NCBI GenBank assembly: GCA_029465975.1
Contig: CM055736.1
Coordinates: forward strand, 11,851,205 to 11,915,204
Direction of reading: 5' to 3'
Length of the DNA stretch: 64,000 nt
DNA from: Dallia pectoralis
Taxonomy: Eukaryota; Chordata; Actinopteri; Esociformes; Umbridae
Shown one piece after another: positions 37,993 through 49,033 of the stretch (the first letter of the stretch is position 1; each line of letters begins with the position of its first letter). Position numbers and translations under genes: made by a program. The notes below the pieces were generated by a model. The model saw only the letters and a list, made by a program, of their open reading frames with translations, made no database searches and had not been told where the DNA came from.

Positions 37993-38580
37993 CCTATTCT
38001 ATATTATGGTACGCTCCATACGGCATACTCTATATTATGGTACGCTCCATACGGCACACTCTACATTATGGTACGCCCCATACGGCATACTCTACATTAT
38101 GGTACGCTCCGTACAGCATACTCTATATTATGATTATGGTACGCTCCATACAGCATACTCTATATTATGGTACGCTCCATACGGCACACTCTACATTATG
38201 GTACGCTCCATACAGCATACTCTACATTATGGTACGCTCCATACGGCACACTCTAAATTATGGTACGCTCCATACGGCATACTCTACATTATGGTACGTT
38301 CCATACGGCATACTCTACATTATGGTACACTCCGTACAGCATACTCTACATTATGGTACGTTCCATACGGCATACTCTACATTATGGTACACTCCGTACA
38401 GCATACTCTACATTATGGTACACTCCGTACAGCATACTCTACATTATGGTACGCTCCGTACGGCATACTCTACATTATGGTACGCTGCGTACGGCATACT
38501 CTATATTATGGTACTCTGCGTACGGCATACTCTATATTATGGTACGCTCCGTACGGCACACTCTACATTATGGTACGCTG
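37993..38580. repeat. 31-bp minisatellite, about 19 copies
   Basis: Units of CTCCATACGGCATACTCTAC plus ATTATGGTACG recur every 31 bp, with one 6-bp TGATTA insertion near 38130. Variants are CATACGG or CGTACAG, GCATAC or GCACAC, and CTCC or CTGC. Since 31 is not divisible by three and the unit lacks stops in every frame, all three plus frames stay open (255, 194 and 168 codons) and read the same 31-residue period (motif TLHYGTL..AYS). These frames do not indicate a gene. Confidence 0.98.
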
Positions 38581-40127
38581 TGTTTTCTAGTATTATCAGC
38601 CGTTTTTCTTTTCACATTTTTTGACATGAGGTGCAGGAACCTGACGGACAACCCCTCAGGAGCATTTAAAGTCGTTCCCAGAGTAACTCATGCTAATGTG
38701 AGGTCTCTCTGTTTCACATGTGCTGCCTCACAACCACACACAACCACACGGCCAAATGTGAGCTGAGCTGAGGACACAGACTGCGACAGATAAAATAACC
38801 ACACCACACCACGTCCGCTCAATGGAGCATTGATTATGCTACGATCTATCTATTGGCATGCAGGTTAGGACTGTAAGGTTCGTATAGGTCAAAGGAGTCC
38901 CACTCCCAATGGCTTTAGTGAAGTCTGGGTCATCTCTATTATTGATCCGACACCTGGTCCTGACCCGGGTCACCTGACTGGAGGTCCAAAAGCTCCCAGC
39001 TCATGTATTATTATCCCCCATTACAGAGCTGCGTCATCTTAGCCTCAACTCACACTGAACACGTCAGCCGGGCGTTCTGTCTATATACCCTATTTCCGAA
39101 AAGAACACAAAATGGATGTCATTCATTAAAGCTGAAGAAGTGGAAGAGATGAGTTGAGCGGTTCAAAAGAAGACAGACTGAAACGACACTTGAGCGACGC
39201 TGTGCCTTTGAGACTTCAGCCGAAACCAGGGCGGGGCCTCGGTGGGCCCTGGGAACCATAAGGACATGGTCTGTCGGGTGTAGAGACCGACAAGGAAGGA
39301 GGACACAAAGCACTGGAGCCTACGGCAATGCCACAAAGGGCAGACAGAAGGGCCATGCAGACTGGGTTAATGGCTACCTTGTCCCAGTCTAAGCTTCTCT
39401 ACAGGTCCACTTGTTTGGACGGCAGCTTGAGAGAAAGCGATGGTTGTTAAGCCCACCTGTCTGAGGTCAGAGTAGAAGGATGTGTGTGTGTGTGTGTGTG
39501 TGTGCAGAGGTAGATAGTTGTGGTGATTCGTGTACAGAGGCAACTCTGGGACTGACCCTAATGAGAAGTAAACGAGAGAGCCGTAGTGAACTGGACATCT
39601 GTGTATGTGTGAATGCTGTTCTCTCTCACACACACACACACACACACATTATACCGACAACTCTGCGTCACAGATGCAGACAACACAACTGTAGACTGGA
39701 AAGAGAACTCCCACCTCCAACAAGTGACGTGCCAGATCACACTATATGTGATAGATCTCGCTGTGTCAATTTGTCCTAGAACAAAAATAAAGGAACGAGG
39801 ACACAGAACAGTCACACAGATTGTCTGCGTAACGAGGCAGCTGTGGAATAGTTTAGTGACTAAACAAGACACACACCAAGATAATGATTGCTGCCCCCAA
39901 AGGATTGGAGGGCAAAGAGCTGGTACCCTTTCAGCAGGTAGAGGAAACGCTGTGCATGAAAAAGCTCGTTCAGAGGACCCATAAATATTTGATCAGCCAA
40001 TGGCAATGTGAACCGTCATGCTTTTGGCCTTCCAAAGGCTGTTACTGGACTATAGACATTGAGAGGAGAACATGTGGAAATCTAAACCAAACTTTGAGCT
40101 GTTGAAACGCACAAACACACTCCACAC
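38581..40127. other. Unique DNA with short GT and CA runs
   Basis: GT run at 39480-39504 and CA run at 39628-39650. Frames up to 123 codons are unrecognised. No gene seen. Confidence 0.45.
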
Positions 40128-40398
40128 CAGGGGGTCGGCAAACTAAGGCCTGCGGTAGATACTGAAACAATTTAAATTAACATGCCAGTCCAACTGTTAT
40201 GCATCTGTATCTGAATGAAATTTGTTTAGATATAATTATAGACCCACAGTATTACTGTTATGTTTATACATTTTAAACATTGCCCTTTTCTGGCCAACAA
40301 ATAATTTACAATGAACAAATGACCAAAAAAATGTGGCCCATAATTTATTCTCAAAGTCCTGATGTGGCCTCATGAGTTAAAAAGTGTGCCCTCCTCTG
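40128..40398. mobile_element. hAT-type MITE with 8-bp target duplication
   Basis: The left end CAGGGGGTCGGCAAACT and the reverse complement of the right end, CAGAGGAGGGCACACT, are imperfect inverted repeats of hAT type. They are flanked by CTCCACAC (40120-40127) and CTCTACAC (40399-40406), an 8-bp duplication with one mismatch, as expected for hAT insertions. The 271-bp interior is AT-rich with no open frame, so it is non-autonomous. A degraded relative sits at 17660-17908. Confidence 0.8.
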
Positions 40399-41600
40399 CT
40401 CTACACATGACAACCTATCATCATCGCGCATCTGTACAGCACCTCAACAGCTGGTTGCGGATTGGCTGTGAGGCCGCTAGTTCTTTTGTGCGCTACTGCC
40501 GTCTGTTGTCCTTGGACTGGCCTGTCCCCATGGCAACATTATATGTATGAAGTATGTGCAGTGTTATCAGAAACATGTCCCTCCAGTAAGTAGTGCATAC
40601 ACAAACAGAGAAAACAAGCCTGTGGTACTTCACTCATTGATTCAAACTAATTAGCCTTGTCAGACCATTTTGGGAAAAAATATTGACCGAGAGTAATAAC
40701 TAAAATGAATCCAGGCAAACAATAACAGCAGAAACAACACTCTAACCTTGTTCAAGGTAGTGAGACACAAAAAACAGCAAATGGCTGCCACACAGAAAAA
40801 TAAATTGTTCGACGCGGTCTTGTCTCACCAAGTATTGGTCTCCAACCAGTTGGCTGAAACTGTCGAAAAGCTTTGTTCTGGAAGCTTGAGGGGCTTTTTT
40901 GGATCCAATCAAACTGAGCGGAATACAAAGTGTTGCCAAATCAAAAATAAATTGAGGAAACGGTAGATCCACTAGAATCCAAGAATTGGTATAAACTACA
41001 AATGAAATTACATTTAATTGAATATTGGCAAGACTAGCAAGTGGTTTAGTTTTGGAGAAGAGGGGGGAAAAAATGAACAACACAGGTCCCAGCTGCCAAA
41101 TTCATGAAGACAGCCTGACGTGAAGAGTGTGTCTGGCCATAGAGTCCTAGCTGTGAGACGTGGAGAGGGTTGATGGAGAAGAAGAGAGGCAGAAATGTAA
41201 TGGGAGAACGAAAAAGCTACCAATGTCTATATAACCTCCACACACCTAGCTCGTCTCTGTGACTAGACAATAGGGCCCAGTTATCACTGCCTTTGTGGCA
41301 CCTGCGTTCACCTGCATCCTAGACGTACGGTCCAGCCCATTTGTCAATCATGCCGCGGTTATTGGGAGATAATCGAACAACCCCTGTGTTGTTCAGTTCT
41401 TCTGCCTTCCTTATAGGGACATTTGCTTTAATTACATCTTGTGGTGTCATTACACACATTTAGTGGTGTGTGTTCCGTTGGCAGGAAGCTGTCTTCCAGC
41501 TCCGTCAATACGCAGACCGGAGGATGTTCTGCGGATCACATTGAAGACCGGGCAGGCTCCTTTCAACATGCACATGTGCTTCTTTCAATAATCTTTGTCA

Positions 41601-41605
<5 letters not shown>
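40399..41605. other. Unique DNA, no gene seen
   Basis: Frames on both strands at about 40742-41083 have no recognised domain. Nothing else identified. Confidence 0.45.

Positions 41606-41646
<41 letters not shown>
41606..41646. repeat. CA microsatellite
   Basis: Uninterrupted CA run of about 20 units. Confidence 0.95.
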
Positions 41647-41649
<3 letters not shown>

Positions 41650-41729
41650 GGAGCACCTGCTGGGGTCAGTTGCACTTGCCAACACGACTTGCCAACACCA
41701 CTGTCTCTGCACAGATGTTTGGATTAGAG

Positions 41730-42040
41730 CGTGGAGGGGGAGAGGTGAGAGGGGAGGCGAGAAAAAGGAGAGAGGAGGAAAAAGAGGAGAGATGAGTGAA
41801 AGGAGGAGAGACCAGTGAATGGAGGAGATAGAAGACAAATCAGAAGAGACACGTGATAGGAGGGGAGAGCAAGAAAATGAAGAGAGACAATTAATAGGAG
41901 AGAGCAGGAAAATAAGAAGATAAGAATGAACGGAGAGGAGAGGAGGAAAAGGAGAAGAGATCCGTGACGAGTGAAAGGAGGAGAGGGCAGTAAAGAGAGA
42001 TGAGTGAAAAGAGGAGAGAGGAAGATAATGGGGAAGGCAT
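41730..42040. repeat. Irregular purine-rich tract
   Basis: About 300 bp of GA-rich sequence with recurring GGAGAGA, GAGAGATGAGTGAAA and AGGAGGAAAA segments but no fixed period. The minus frame at 41724-42161 (145 codons, rich in Leu, Ser and Phe) is a composition artefact. Confidence 0.8.
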
Positions 42041-42330
42041 CACAAACACTGAGCACTGAAGGAACCCACTGTGGTGCTGGAGTAATAAAACACAGAGCTC
42101 CTTGATAAGAGACACACCATTCACATATACAATCTATTAACTTCAACCACTTCTTACTCATCTTGACAACTCAAGGGTGACATTACAAGGCATGAGGGAG
42201 TTGTGAACAGCTTCTTTAGTCTTGCTTTAGTCTAACTAATTTCCTATACATTATACATTCAAATACAGAACGTAGTTAAAGCAACTTTCAACTTTCTCTA
42301 CTGAAATGTGGTCAGAGGTTATATTGGCAT

Positions 42331-43080
42331 CCAGCTTCCTATTCCTCGCTCATTAGCTTCCTATTGGCTCCAGGAGACTCACTCTAGCTTCCTATTGGCT
42401 CCAGGAGCCTCGCTCTTTAGCTTCCTGTTGGCTCCAGGAGCCTCGCTCTTTAGCTTCCTGTTGGCTCCAGGAGCCTCGCTCTTTAGCTTCCTGTTGGGGA
42501 GCCTCGCTCTTTAGCTTCCTATTGGCTCCAGGAGCCTCGCTCTTTAGCTTCCTGTTGGCTCCAGGAGCCTCGCTCTTTAGCTTCCTGTTGGCTCCAGGAG
42601 CCTCGCTCTTTAGCTTCCTGTTGGGGAGCCTCGCTCTTTAGCTTCCTATTGGCTCCAGGAGCCTCGCTCTTTAGCTTCCTGTTGGCTCCAGGAGCCTCGC
42701 TCTTTAGCTTCCTGTTGGCTCCAGGAGCCTCGCTCTTTAGCTTCCTGTTGGCTCCGGGAGCCTCGCTCTTTATCTTCCTATTGGCTCCAGGAGCCTCGCT
42801 CTTTAGCTTCCTATTGGCTCCAGGAGACTCGCTCTTTAGCTTCCTATTGGCTCCAGGGGCCTCGCTCTTTAGCTTCCTATTGGCTCCAAAAGACTCGCTC
42901 TTTAGCTTCCTATTGGCTCCAGGAGCCTCGCTCTTTAGCTTCCTGTTGGCTCCAGGAGACTCATTCTTTAGATTCCTGTTGGCTCCAGGAGCCTCGCTCT
43001 TTAGCTTCCTGTTGGGTCCAGGGGCCTCACACTTTAGCTTCCTGTTGGGTCCAGGGGCCTCATCAGGCTCCAGGCTCCAG
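42331..43080. repeat. 33-bp minisatellite with palindromic core GGCTCCAGGAGCC
   Basis: About 22 units of 33 bp running through TTGGCTCCAGGAGCCTCGCT and CTTTAGCTTCCTG. Two shortened units (CTGTTGGGGAGCC) near 42490 and 42620 shift the reading frame. The core GGCTCCAGGAGCC is a perfect odd palindrome. Copies alternate between CCTATTGG and CCTGTTGG. The period equals 11 codons, so a 201-codon minus frame (42519-43124; repeat NRKLKSEAPGA) and a 171-codon plus frame (42649-43164; LAPGASLFSFL) are both open. I treat both as artefacts. Confidence 0.98.
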
Positions 43081-44440
43081 GATCCTTGTTCTCCAACACT
43101 ACAATATCTGATATTGGACTTCATGAAAGGGAGGGGTTTATTTGACGTGCCTCAATTTGAGTAGGTAGAGAGATTTAAGTTCAGTGTCCACAACACCAAT
43201 AAACAAACATTCAAGCGAATAAAATGTAACACGGTAGACCTAAACCAGACCGTTCTAAAGAAAGCACAATTCCTTCCCTCACGAGGTTAAAATGATTTGT
43301 TATTTTCTACAGCCGACTGCCTCTTTACAGGCTGCAGCGCCTGTTCATTTTACAAGTTCCCGGCTCTCAATCAAGATCATCACCGGGCTTAAGCTCCTGA
43401 TCACACAAGACCTGTGCACCAGGCCGCATCAAAAGAAAGCCTTGCAGTTAGGCACGATAATCGCTAATCAAATGCCTTGCTTGGCCGATCACCACTAGTG
43501 TCCCCTGGGACAGATAGAAAAATTGCAAAAAAATTGGAGCACAAAATGGAGCACATTTTTGGTGAAAACCTCAAGGTTTTCTTCAATGCTCTGGGAGGTT
43601 TGAATGAAACAACTGTAACCCGAGACATAAAAACTAGCAGTGGCGGAGGGTTTTATAAATGATAAAGGTCCAATCAAAAGAATCTGGGAGTGTTGGGAGA
43701 AAAATGTAACTACAATGTTGAATGTTGAAAGGGCTCCAAGCGCCTGGTTGATGTTCTGTGCACATAATGACTTTTATTTTGAAGTACTCAAAGTGCATTG
43801 TGGGTACTGAGGGAAGAACTTTTCCGGAGTGTGAGCTTAGCGTTGTTAGCGCTCTGAATAAAGGAAGCAGACTTGTGTGTATGGTCCTTTGATTTGACAA
43901 CGGGTTTATAGCAACTCCCCCCGCAGGAATACGCTCACAACAACACACCCACTGAGGTGAGTTCTGCGTGATTTCATTTTCCACTCGATGCGTGAGGGAT
44001 GGAAAGAGAATTTAGGCGCGCTAATTTCATATGACCGGCCACAGATATACAGCCGGGCCGGTGTTCCCATTTAATGAACCAGACGATACATTGACAGATC
44101 AAAGGTTGTCGAATTACCGTGGCGATGACGAGTGCCATGTTGTGCGAGTGGCGCTTAAAGAAGATTTCAATCTCCCACCGTCATCCATGAATGTCTACTA
44201 CCTGTTTACCTGTGACTACATACACCCAACAAATCAGGAATTTGTCTTAAAAAATCGAATTATTTTCACCTTGTCTCAATGAATGCAACAGAACACGGAG
44301 CCAAAAACAATTGTTACAGACAGATGTGAAATGTACACAATGACATAATGAGATGTAATGTTTGAAATGTACATGATGCCAGTAAACCAGTTGCTATGGA
44401 TATATAATGCATGTGTTTTATCATTTTCTTTTTTCCCTTT
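43081..44440. other. Unique DNA, possible conserved non-coding block
   Basis: No gene recognised. The stretch at about 43340-43500 has a conserved-element look (GATCATCACC, GATAATCGCTAATC) that only an alignment could test. The frame 44031-44282 (83 codons) has no recognised domain. Confidence 0.35.
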
Positions 44441-44504
44441 GTAAAGCACATTGAATTGCTTTTATGTGTAAATTGAGCTGTATAAATAAACGTGCTTGCT
44501 TGCT
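44441..44504 (+). mobile_element. LINE-like 3' tail ending at the 15-bp array
   Basis: TTGTAAAGCACATTGAATTGC, then GAGCTGTATAAATAAACGTGC and a short TTGC tail repeat. This matches the 3' end pattern of L2-type teleost LINEs (AAGCAC.TTG ... TATAAATAAA plus a short tail repeat). The 15-bp minisatellite begins directly after the tail. Upstream LINE coding sequence is not recognisable. Confidence 0.45.
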
Positions 44505-45345
44505 ACAGGCCCCCAGCCTACAGGCCCCCAGCCTACAGGCCCCCAGCCTACAGGCCCCCAGCCTACAGGCCCCCAGCCTACAGGTCCCCCAGCCTACAGG
44601 CCCCCAGCCTACAGGCCCCCCAGCCTACAGGCCCCCAACCTGCAGCCCCCAACTTACAGGCCCCCAACCTACAGGCCCCCAACCTACAGCCCCCCCAACC
44701 TACAGGCCCCCAGCCTACAGGCCCCCAACCTACAGGCCCCCAACCTACAGGCCCACAACCTGCAGCCCCCAACTTACAGGCCCCCAACCTACAGGCCCCC
44801 AACCTACAGCCCCCCAACCTACAGGCCCCCAGCCTACAGCCCCCAACCTACAGCCCCCCAACCTACAGGCCCCCCAACCTACAGGCTCCCAGCCTACAGG
44901 CTCCCAAACTACAGGCCCCCAACCTACAGCCCCCCAACCTACAGGCCCCCAGCCTACAGCCCCCCAACCTACAGGCCCCCAACCTACAGCCCCCCAACCT
45001 ACAGCCCCCCAACCTACAGGCCCCCAGCCTACAGCCCCCAACCTACAGCCCCCCAACCTACAGGCCCCCAACCTACAGCCCCCCAACCTACAGGCCCCCA
45101 ACCTACAGGCCCCCAGCCTACAGGCCCCAAGCCTACAGGCCCCCAACCTACAGGCCCCCAACCCCCCAACCTACAGGCCCCCAACCTACAGGCCCCCAGC
45201 CTACAGGCCCACAAACCCCCAACCTACAGGCCCCCAACCCCCCAACCGGCAGGCCCCCAACCCCCAATCTGCAGCCCCCAACCTACAGGCCCCCAACCTC
45301 CCAACCTACAGCCCCCAACAAAAAGCCCCCGACGTACAGACCCAA
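44505..45345. repeat. 15-bp minisatellite, unit CTACAGGCCCCCAGC / CTACAGGCCCCCAAC
   Basis: About 55 units. The early block has CCCAGC, later ones CCCAAC, and CTACAGCCCCCCAAC forms are interspersed. Indels of one to several bases shift the frame in places. The 15-bp period keeps three plus frames open (289-325 codons; PTGPQ, LQAPN or YRPPA) and minus frames as well (WGPVG). Proline-rich peptides like these are expected by chance from a C-rich repeat and are not called genes. Confidence 0.98.
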
Positions 45346-46537
45346 TGCAGCCCCCCATACATTGAGGCAACTGAAGCAATTCCCGAGTATTTTTCTAACC
45401 TCACGCTTATGAGATTTAATCCTTCATTTGACAAGTGCTAGAGTTGACAGCCTTGCCAATAAGCTGCTTTTTCCTTCCCCACCATGCCGGCACCAGAATA
45501 AGTGGACGTGCTTTCCGATCCCTCACATCCAGGGGCGTCGGATGAATCGAAATGCACATCACAATGTTCCTTAATTGCCTGCCACTCTGTCGCAATTACA
45601 ACTAATTATTAGAGACCCCTTCCTACGAGCGTTGACTGTATACACACTAGCGTGTTGTTTCGGGATCAATGATGCTCGATGAGAGCAGCAGCTTTTTTAT
45701 CGCCACGCCCACGGTGACGGCCGCTCGTGCTTCGTTAAGCCCTCCCCCGACTTCTGCCAAACTAATGATCCCACTCCGCCCCGAAATCCAGGGCAATGGA
45801 TCAGCTATGTGCCTGAACTGATCGCGGTTACCGTAGCAGAGAGCCACCATGACAGATCTCTTGTAGAAAGCCTGAGTGATGCAAATACTGTTGACAGCGG
45901 GTGCGGTGTACATCTGCGCTGGCGGCGGCGGAAAGAGAGTTTGGTATTTGGCCAATTAGAGCACAGGCGTAAACAGCTAACGGAGCTAATCGCGGATTCG
46001 GCTGATTTCAGCCACAGAGAGAGAGAGAGATCTCACGGAGGACCCCGACTCTGCTTCTGCCATGGGCAATTAAAATCATCACCCTGACCCAATGTCACAG
46101 CTGTCATGGTCATTGTCAGTATAACTCTCGCACACAACGTCTTCAAGGTGACCCTTAAAGGTGCCAGCGTAAAACTCACCGCTAAAAGGGGTAAAGACAT
46201 AAGAAATAGAATCGTAATAAAGAATGACCATACAATATCGGTATTCAAAAGAGAATTTCTGTCGTTCAACATTAGACAGACACGAGCCCATGTACAATCC
46301 TGCCTTTATTTTCTTGTTGCTGAAATTGACCATAGTTTACTTCACTTTTCTACTAATTGCAAAAAACAACCACTGCCTAATCGTTATACATGCAATGCTT
46401 TTCTGTGCGCCAGAACACAGTGCTTACGCGTGGTATACTAGCAATATATCACAAAGCCTTATAGACATTATGTCATACCACGACTATCAGCCAATCAGCA
46501 ATATATGAACCACCCAGATTATAATGCCCCTTTAATG
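45346..46537. other. Unique DNA, no gene seen
   Basis: Frames up to 111 codons (46106-46441) lack recognised domains. No element ends were found. Confidence 0.45.
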
Positions 46538-47046
46538 TCAGCAGTGTAACTCTCATTGTCAACACTGTAACCCTCATTGTCATCACTGTAACGCTCAATG
46601 TCATCACTGTAACTCTCAATGTCATCACTGTAACGCTCAATGTCATCACTGTAACGCTCAATGTCATCACTGTAACGCTCAATGTCATCACTGTAACTCT
46701 CACTGTCATCACTGTAACTCTCAATGTCATCAGTGTAACTCTCAATGTCATCACTGTAACCGCCATTGTCAGCACCGTAACTCTCAATGTCACCATCGTA
46801 ACTCTCAATGTCATCACTGTAGCTCTCACTGTCATCACTGTAACTCTCACTGTCATCACTGTAACTCTCAATGTCATCACTGTAGCTCTCAATGTCACCA
46901 TTGTAACCGTCATTGTCATCACTGTAACTGTCATTGTCATCACTGTAACCGTCAGTGGCCGCACCGTAACTCTCAATGTCACCACTGTAACTCTTAATGT
47001 CACCACTGTAACTCTCAATGTCAGCACCGTAACTCTCAATGTCAGC
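46538..47046. repeat. 21-bp minisatellite, unit ATGTCATCACTGTAACTCTCA
   Basis: About 24 units of 21 bp. Variants are ACTCTCA or ACGCTCA, CATCACTG or CAGCACCG, and ATTGTCA or ATGTCA. The period is seven codons, so minus frames of 192 and 212 codons are open, reading SYSDDIE or VTVMTLR. They are repeat artefacts. Confidence 0.98.
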
Positions 47047-48578
47047 ACCAATTAAAATTCTGCCTGCATCCCTTGAAGAGCACAAAGTTTCTCCCATTCC
47101 AAATCCCTCTTCATGTCGAGCACCCAAAACGCTGTGAAAGTTTCTCAATGTATGCATATCGTCCTACTAATTGGTGTTGTCTGAAACCCCTTTCTTCCGG
47201 TAGGTTGTTAGATGGAGCGAAGCCTGCATTGCAAACACCTGTGTTTGGATAGGGGGAGGCTGGGCTCCTGTGGTGTCTGAGACAAACGCTTCATGGGTCT
47301 GCGGTGACAGATGATTGATGTCTCGCAGTACTCAAGTGGCAAAAATCACAGCACCCTCTCGGGGTTCTTGGCTTTGGCGTCTGTTTTTTTTTGGGGCTTT
47401 CTGTTTTCCCGTAACGTGGTTATTGACGAAGGGCAGATCCGGAGAAGGACCGGGTGATTGGCTGCCCGCCAGGAGCCAGAGAAGCCATTCGATCAACAGA
47501 CACACGTATCACATAACGGTGCCATTTCCCACCTCTGCTCGACGGTGTTTGGAACAAGCAGAGGACAAGAACAGCTGGTTGCCAGATATTCTCTAAAGCA
47601 CCTGACTGGCGTGATGCTATCGCCCTGGCTCCTTCACGGAGCAATAATTATAACAAGCGATCTTAATCTCTGCTGAGGGAAGAAGAGCAGAGAAGGGGTG
47701 GGGCTCAATCCTTGAAAGGAAGCCCACTAATCACATAAACTCACTAAAGGCAAGACCCCTGCCTCTCCTCCCTACAAACCCACTACCTCTTGCTTTTTCT
47801 GGAAGTCTCCTTGCCGATGCCCTTGACACGCACCTTGTTGCCAGGCCACATGCCAGGCCACATGCCAGGCCACATGCCAGGCCACATGCCCTGCATTTGC
47901 GGGGCGCCGGTATAGCATGACAGCGCCAGCGGGCTGATACAGAAGCCTCTCTCGCCACGTGCCCGGTATTTTCGCGTTCTAGTACGCCAATTCTCCACAT
48001 TAGTATTCTTATCGGGAACAACGCCAGTGAAAGGAAATAATTACGTCTTAAGGTAGGGCCGGGTCGGGGGCCGGACCGGGGATTGTGTGATGTGTTCATT
48101 CAGCCTGGCTCTTTTGAAAAACACTGGGGAAAGGCAGTTAGACAGAAGGGAGATGAGAGAACCTGACCGAGACTTATTGAGTTCAACCTCGTCTGCCCTG
48201 GTTTCTGACCGTGAACTCCATTGTTTCAGTCACTCAGACTGGGGTCTTCTCCTATTCCCAGGAGAGGGCGGGGAAACCCCGGAGTCGCCCACGCCTACTC
48301 TCTCCCCCTCTCATAAGCGCACGTGCTTCACGAGCCGCGCTCCGCCACTTTGGATATGTCACGGCCAATAAGGATGAGGAATTGAGACAGCTCCCCTCGC
48401 TCCCCAGTCGGCGCAGTAGCTTCGGAGTCCTCCTTCGCACACCCAGGGGAGGCCGCGGTCGGGTCCGCTCGAAGACAAAATTGGATTTAACAAGGCCAGA
48501 ATTACCCACAATGCCTCAGCAAATGGCCACTCGAGCCGTTGCACCTGCCGCACCAGCTGGCGACACGCGCACGCATAC
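47047..48578. other. Unique DNA with a small 12-bp repeat
   Basis: Four copies of CCAGGCCACATG lie at 47841-47888. Frames up to 147 codons at 47731-48654 overlap on both strands and show no recognised domain. The short frame containing the 12-bp repeat ends in a basic stretch but matches nothing I know. Confidence 0.45.
47841..47888. repeat. 12-bp repeat, four copies of CCAGGCCACATG
   Basis: Starts at 47841, 47853, 47865 and 47877, all identical. It adds MWPG or ACGL repeats to minus-strand frames. Confidence 0.95.
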
Positions 48579-49033
48579 AGTATCTGTCATAGTAGCGTAT
48601 CCGTCACACTGTATCTGTCATAGTAGCGTATCTGTCACACTGTATCTGTCATAGTAGCGTATCTGTCACACTGTATCTGTCATAGTAGAGTATCTGTCAC
48701 ACTGTATCTGTCATAGTAGAGTATCTGTCACACTGTATCTGTCATAGTAGCGTATCCGTCACACTGTATCTGTCATAGTAGCGTATCCGTCACACTGTAT
48801 CTGTCATAGTAGAGTATCTGTCACACTGTATCTGTCATAGTAGCGTATCCGTCACACTGTATCTGTCATAGTAGCGTATCCGTCACACTGTATCTGTCAT
48901 AGTAGAGTATCTGTCACAATGTATCTGTCATAGTAGCGTATCCGTCACACTGTATCTGTCATAGTAGCGTATCCGTCACACTGTATCTGTCATAGTAGAG
49001 TATCTGTCACACTGTATCTGTCATAGTAGCGTA
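48579..49033. repeat. 31-bp minisatellite with 93-bp higher-order unit
   Basis: Fifteen units starting TATCTGTCATAGTAG every 31 bp from 48581 to 49015. Two linked variants occur, GCG with TCC and GAG with TCT. From 48736 the order is GCG, GCG, GAG repeated three times, a 93-bp higher-order repeat. One unit has CACAATG for CACACTG. Confidence 0.98.

Noticed and set aside
39500..39525. let-7-like GAGGTAGATAGTTGTGG
   Set aside because: It differs from the let-7 mature sequence at several positions including the 3' half, and no hairpin partner was seen.
42519..43164. NRKLKSEAPGA repeat protein (minus) and LAPGASLFSFL repeat protein (plus)
   Set aside because: The 33-bp period without stops explains both. 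The two frames conflict, and two shortened units break the frame at the left.
43740..43920. Possible retroviral LTR end (AATAAA followed by a GT-rich stretch)
   Set aside because: No paired LTR, primer-binding site or polypurine tract was found.
44464..45441. Proline-rich PTGPQ/YRPPA proteins of 289-325 codons
   Set aside because: 15-bp C-rich repeat open in three plus frames and in minus frames. Indels switch frames freely.
47731..48099. Minus-strand frame with cysteines and a basic end, reminiscent of a secreted protein exon
   Set aside because: No family matches. The cysteine-rich part comes from the 12-bp repeat in one frame, and there is no splice context.
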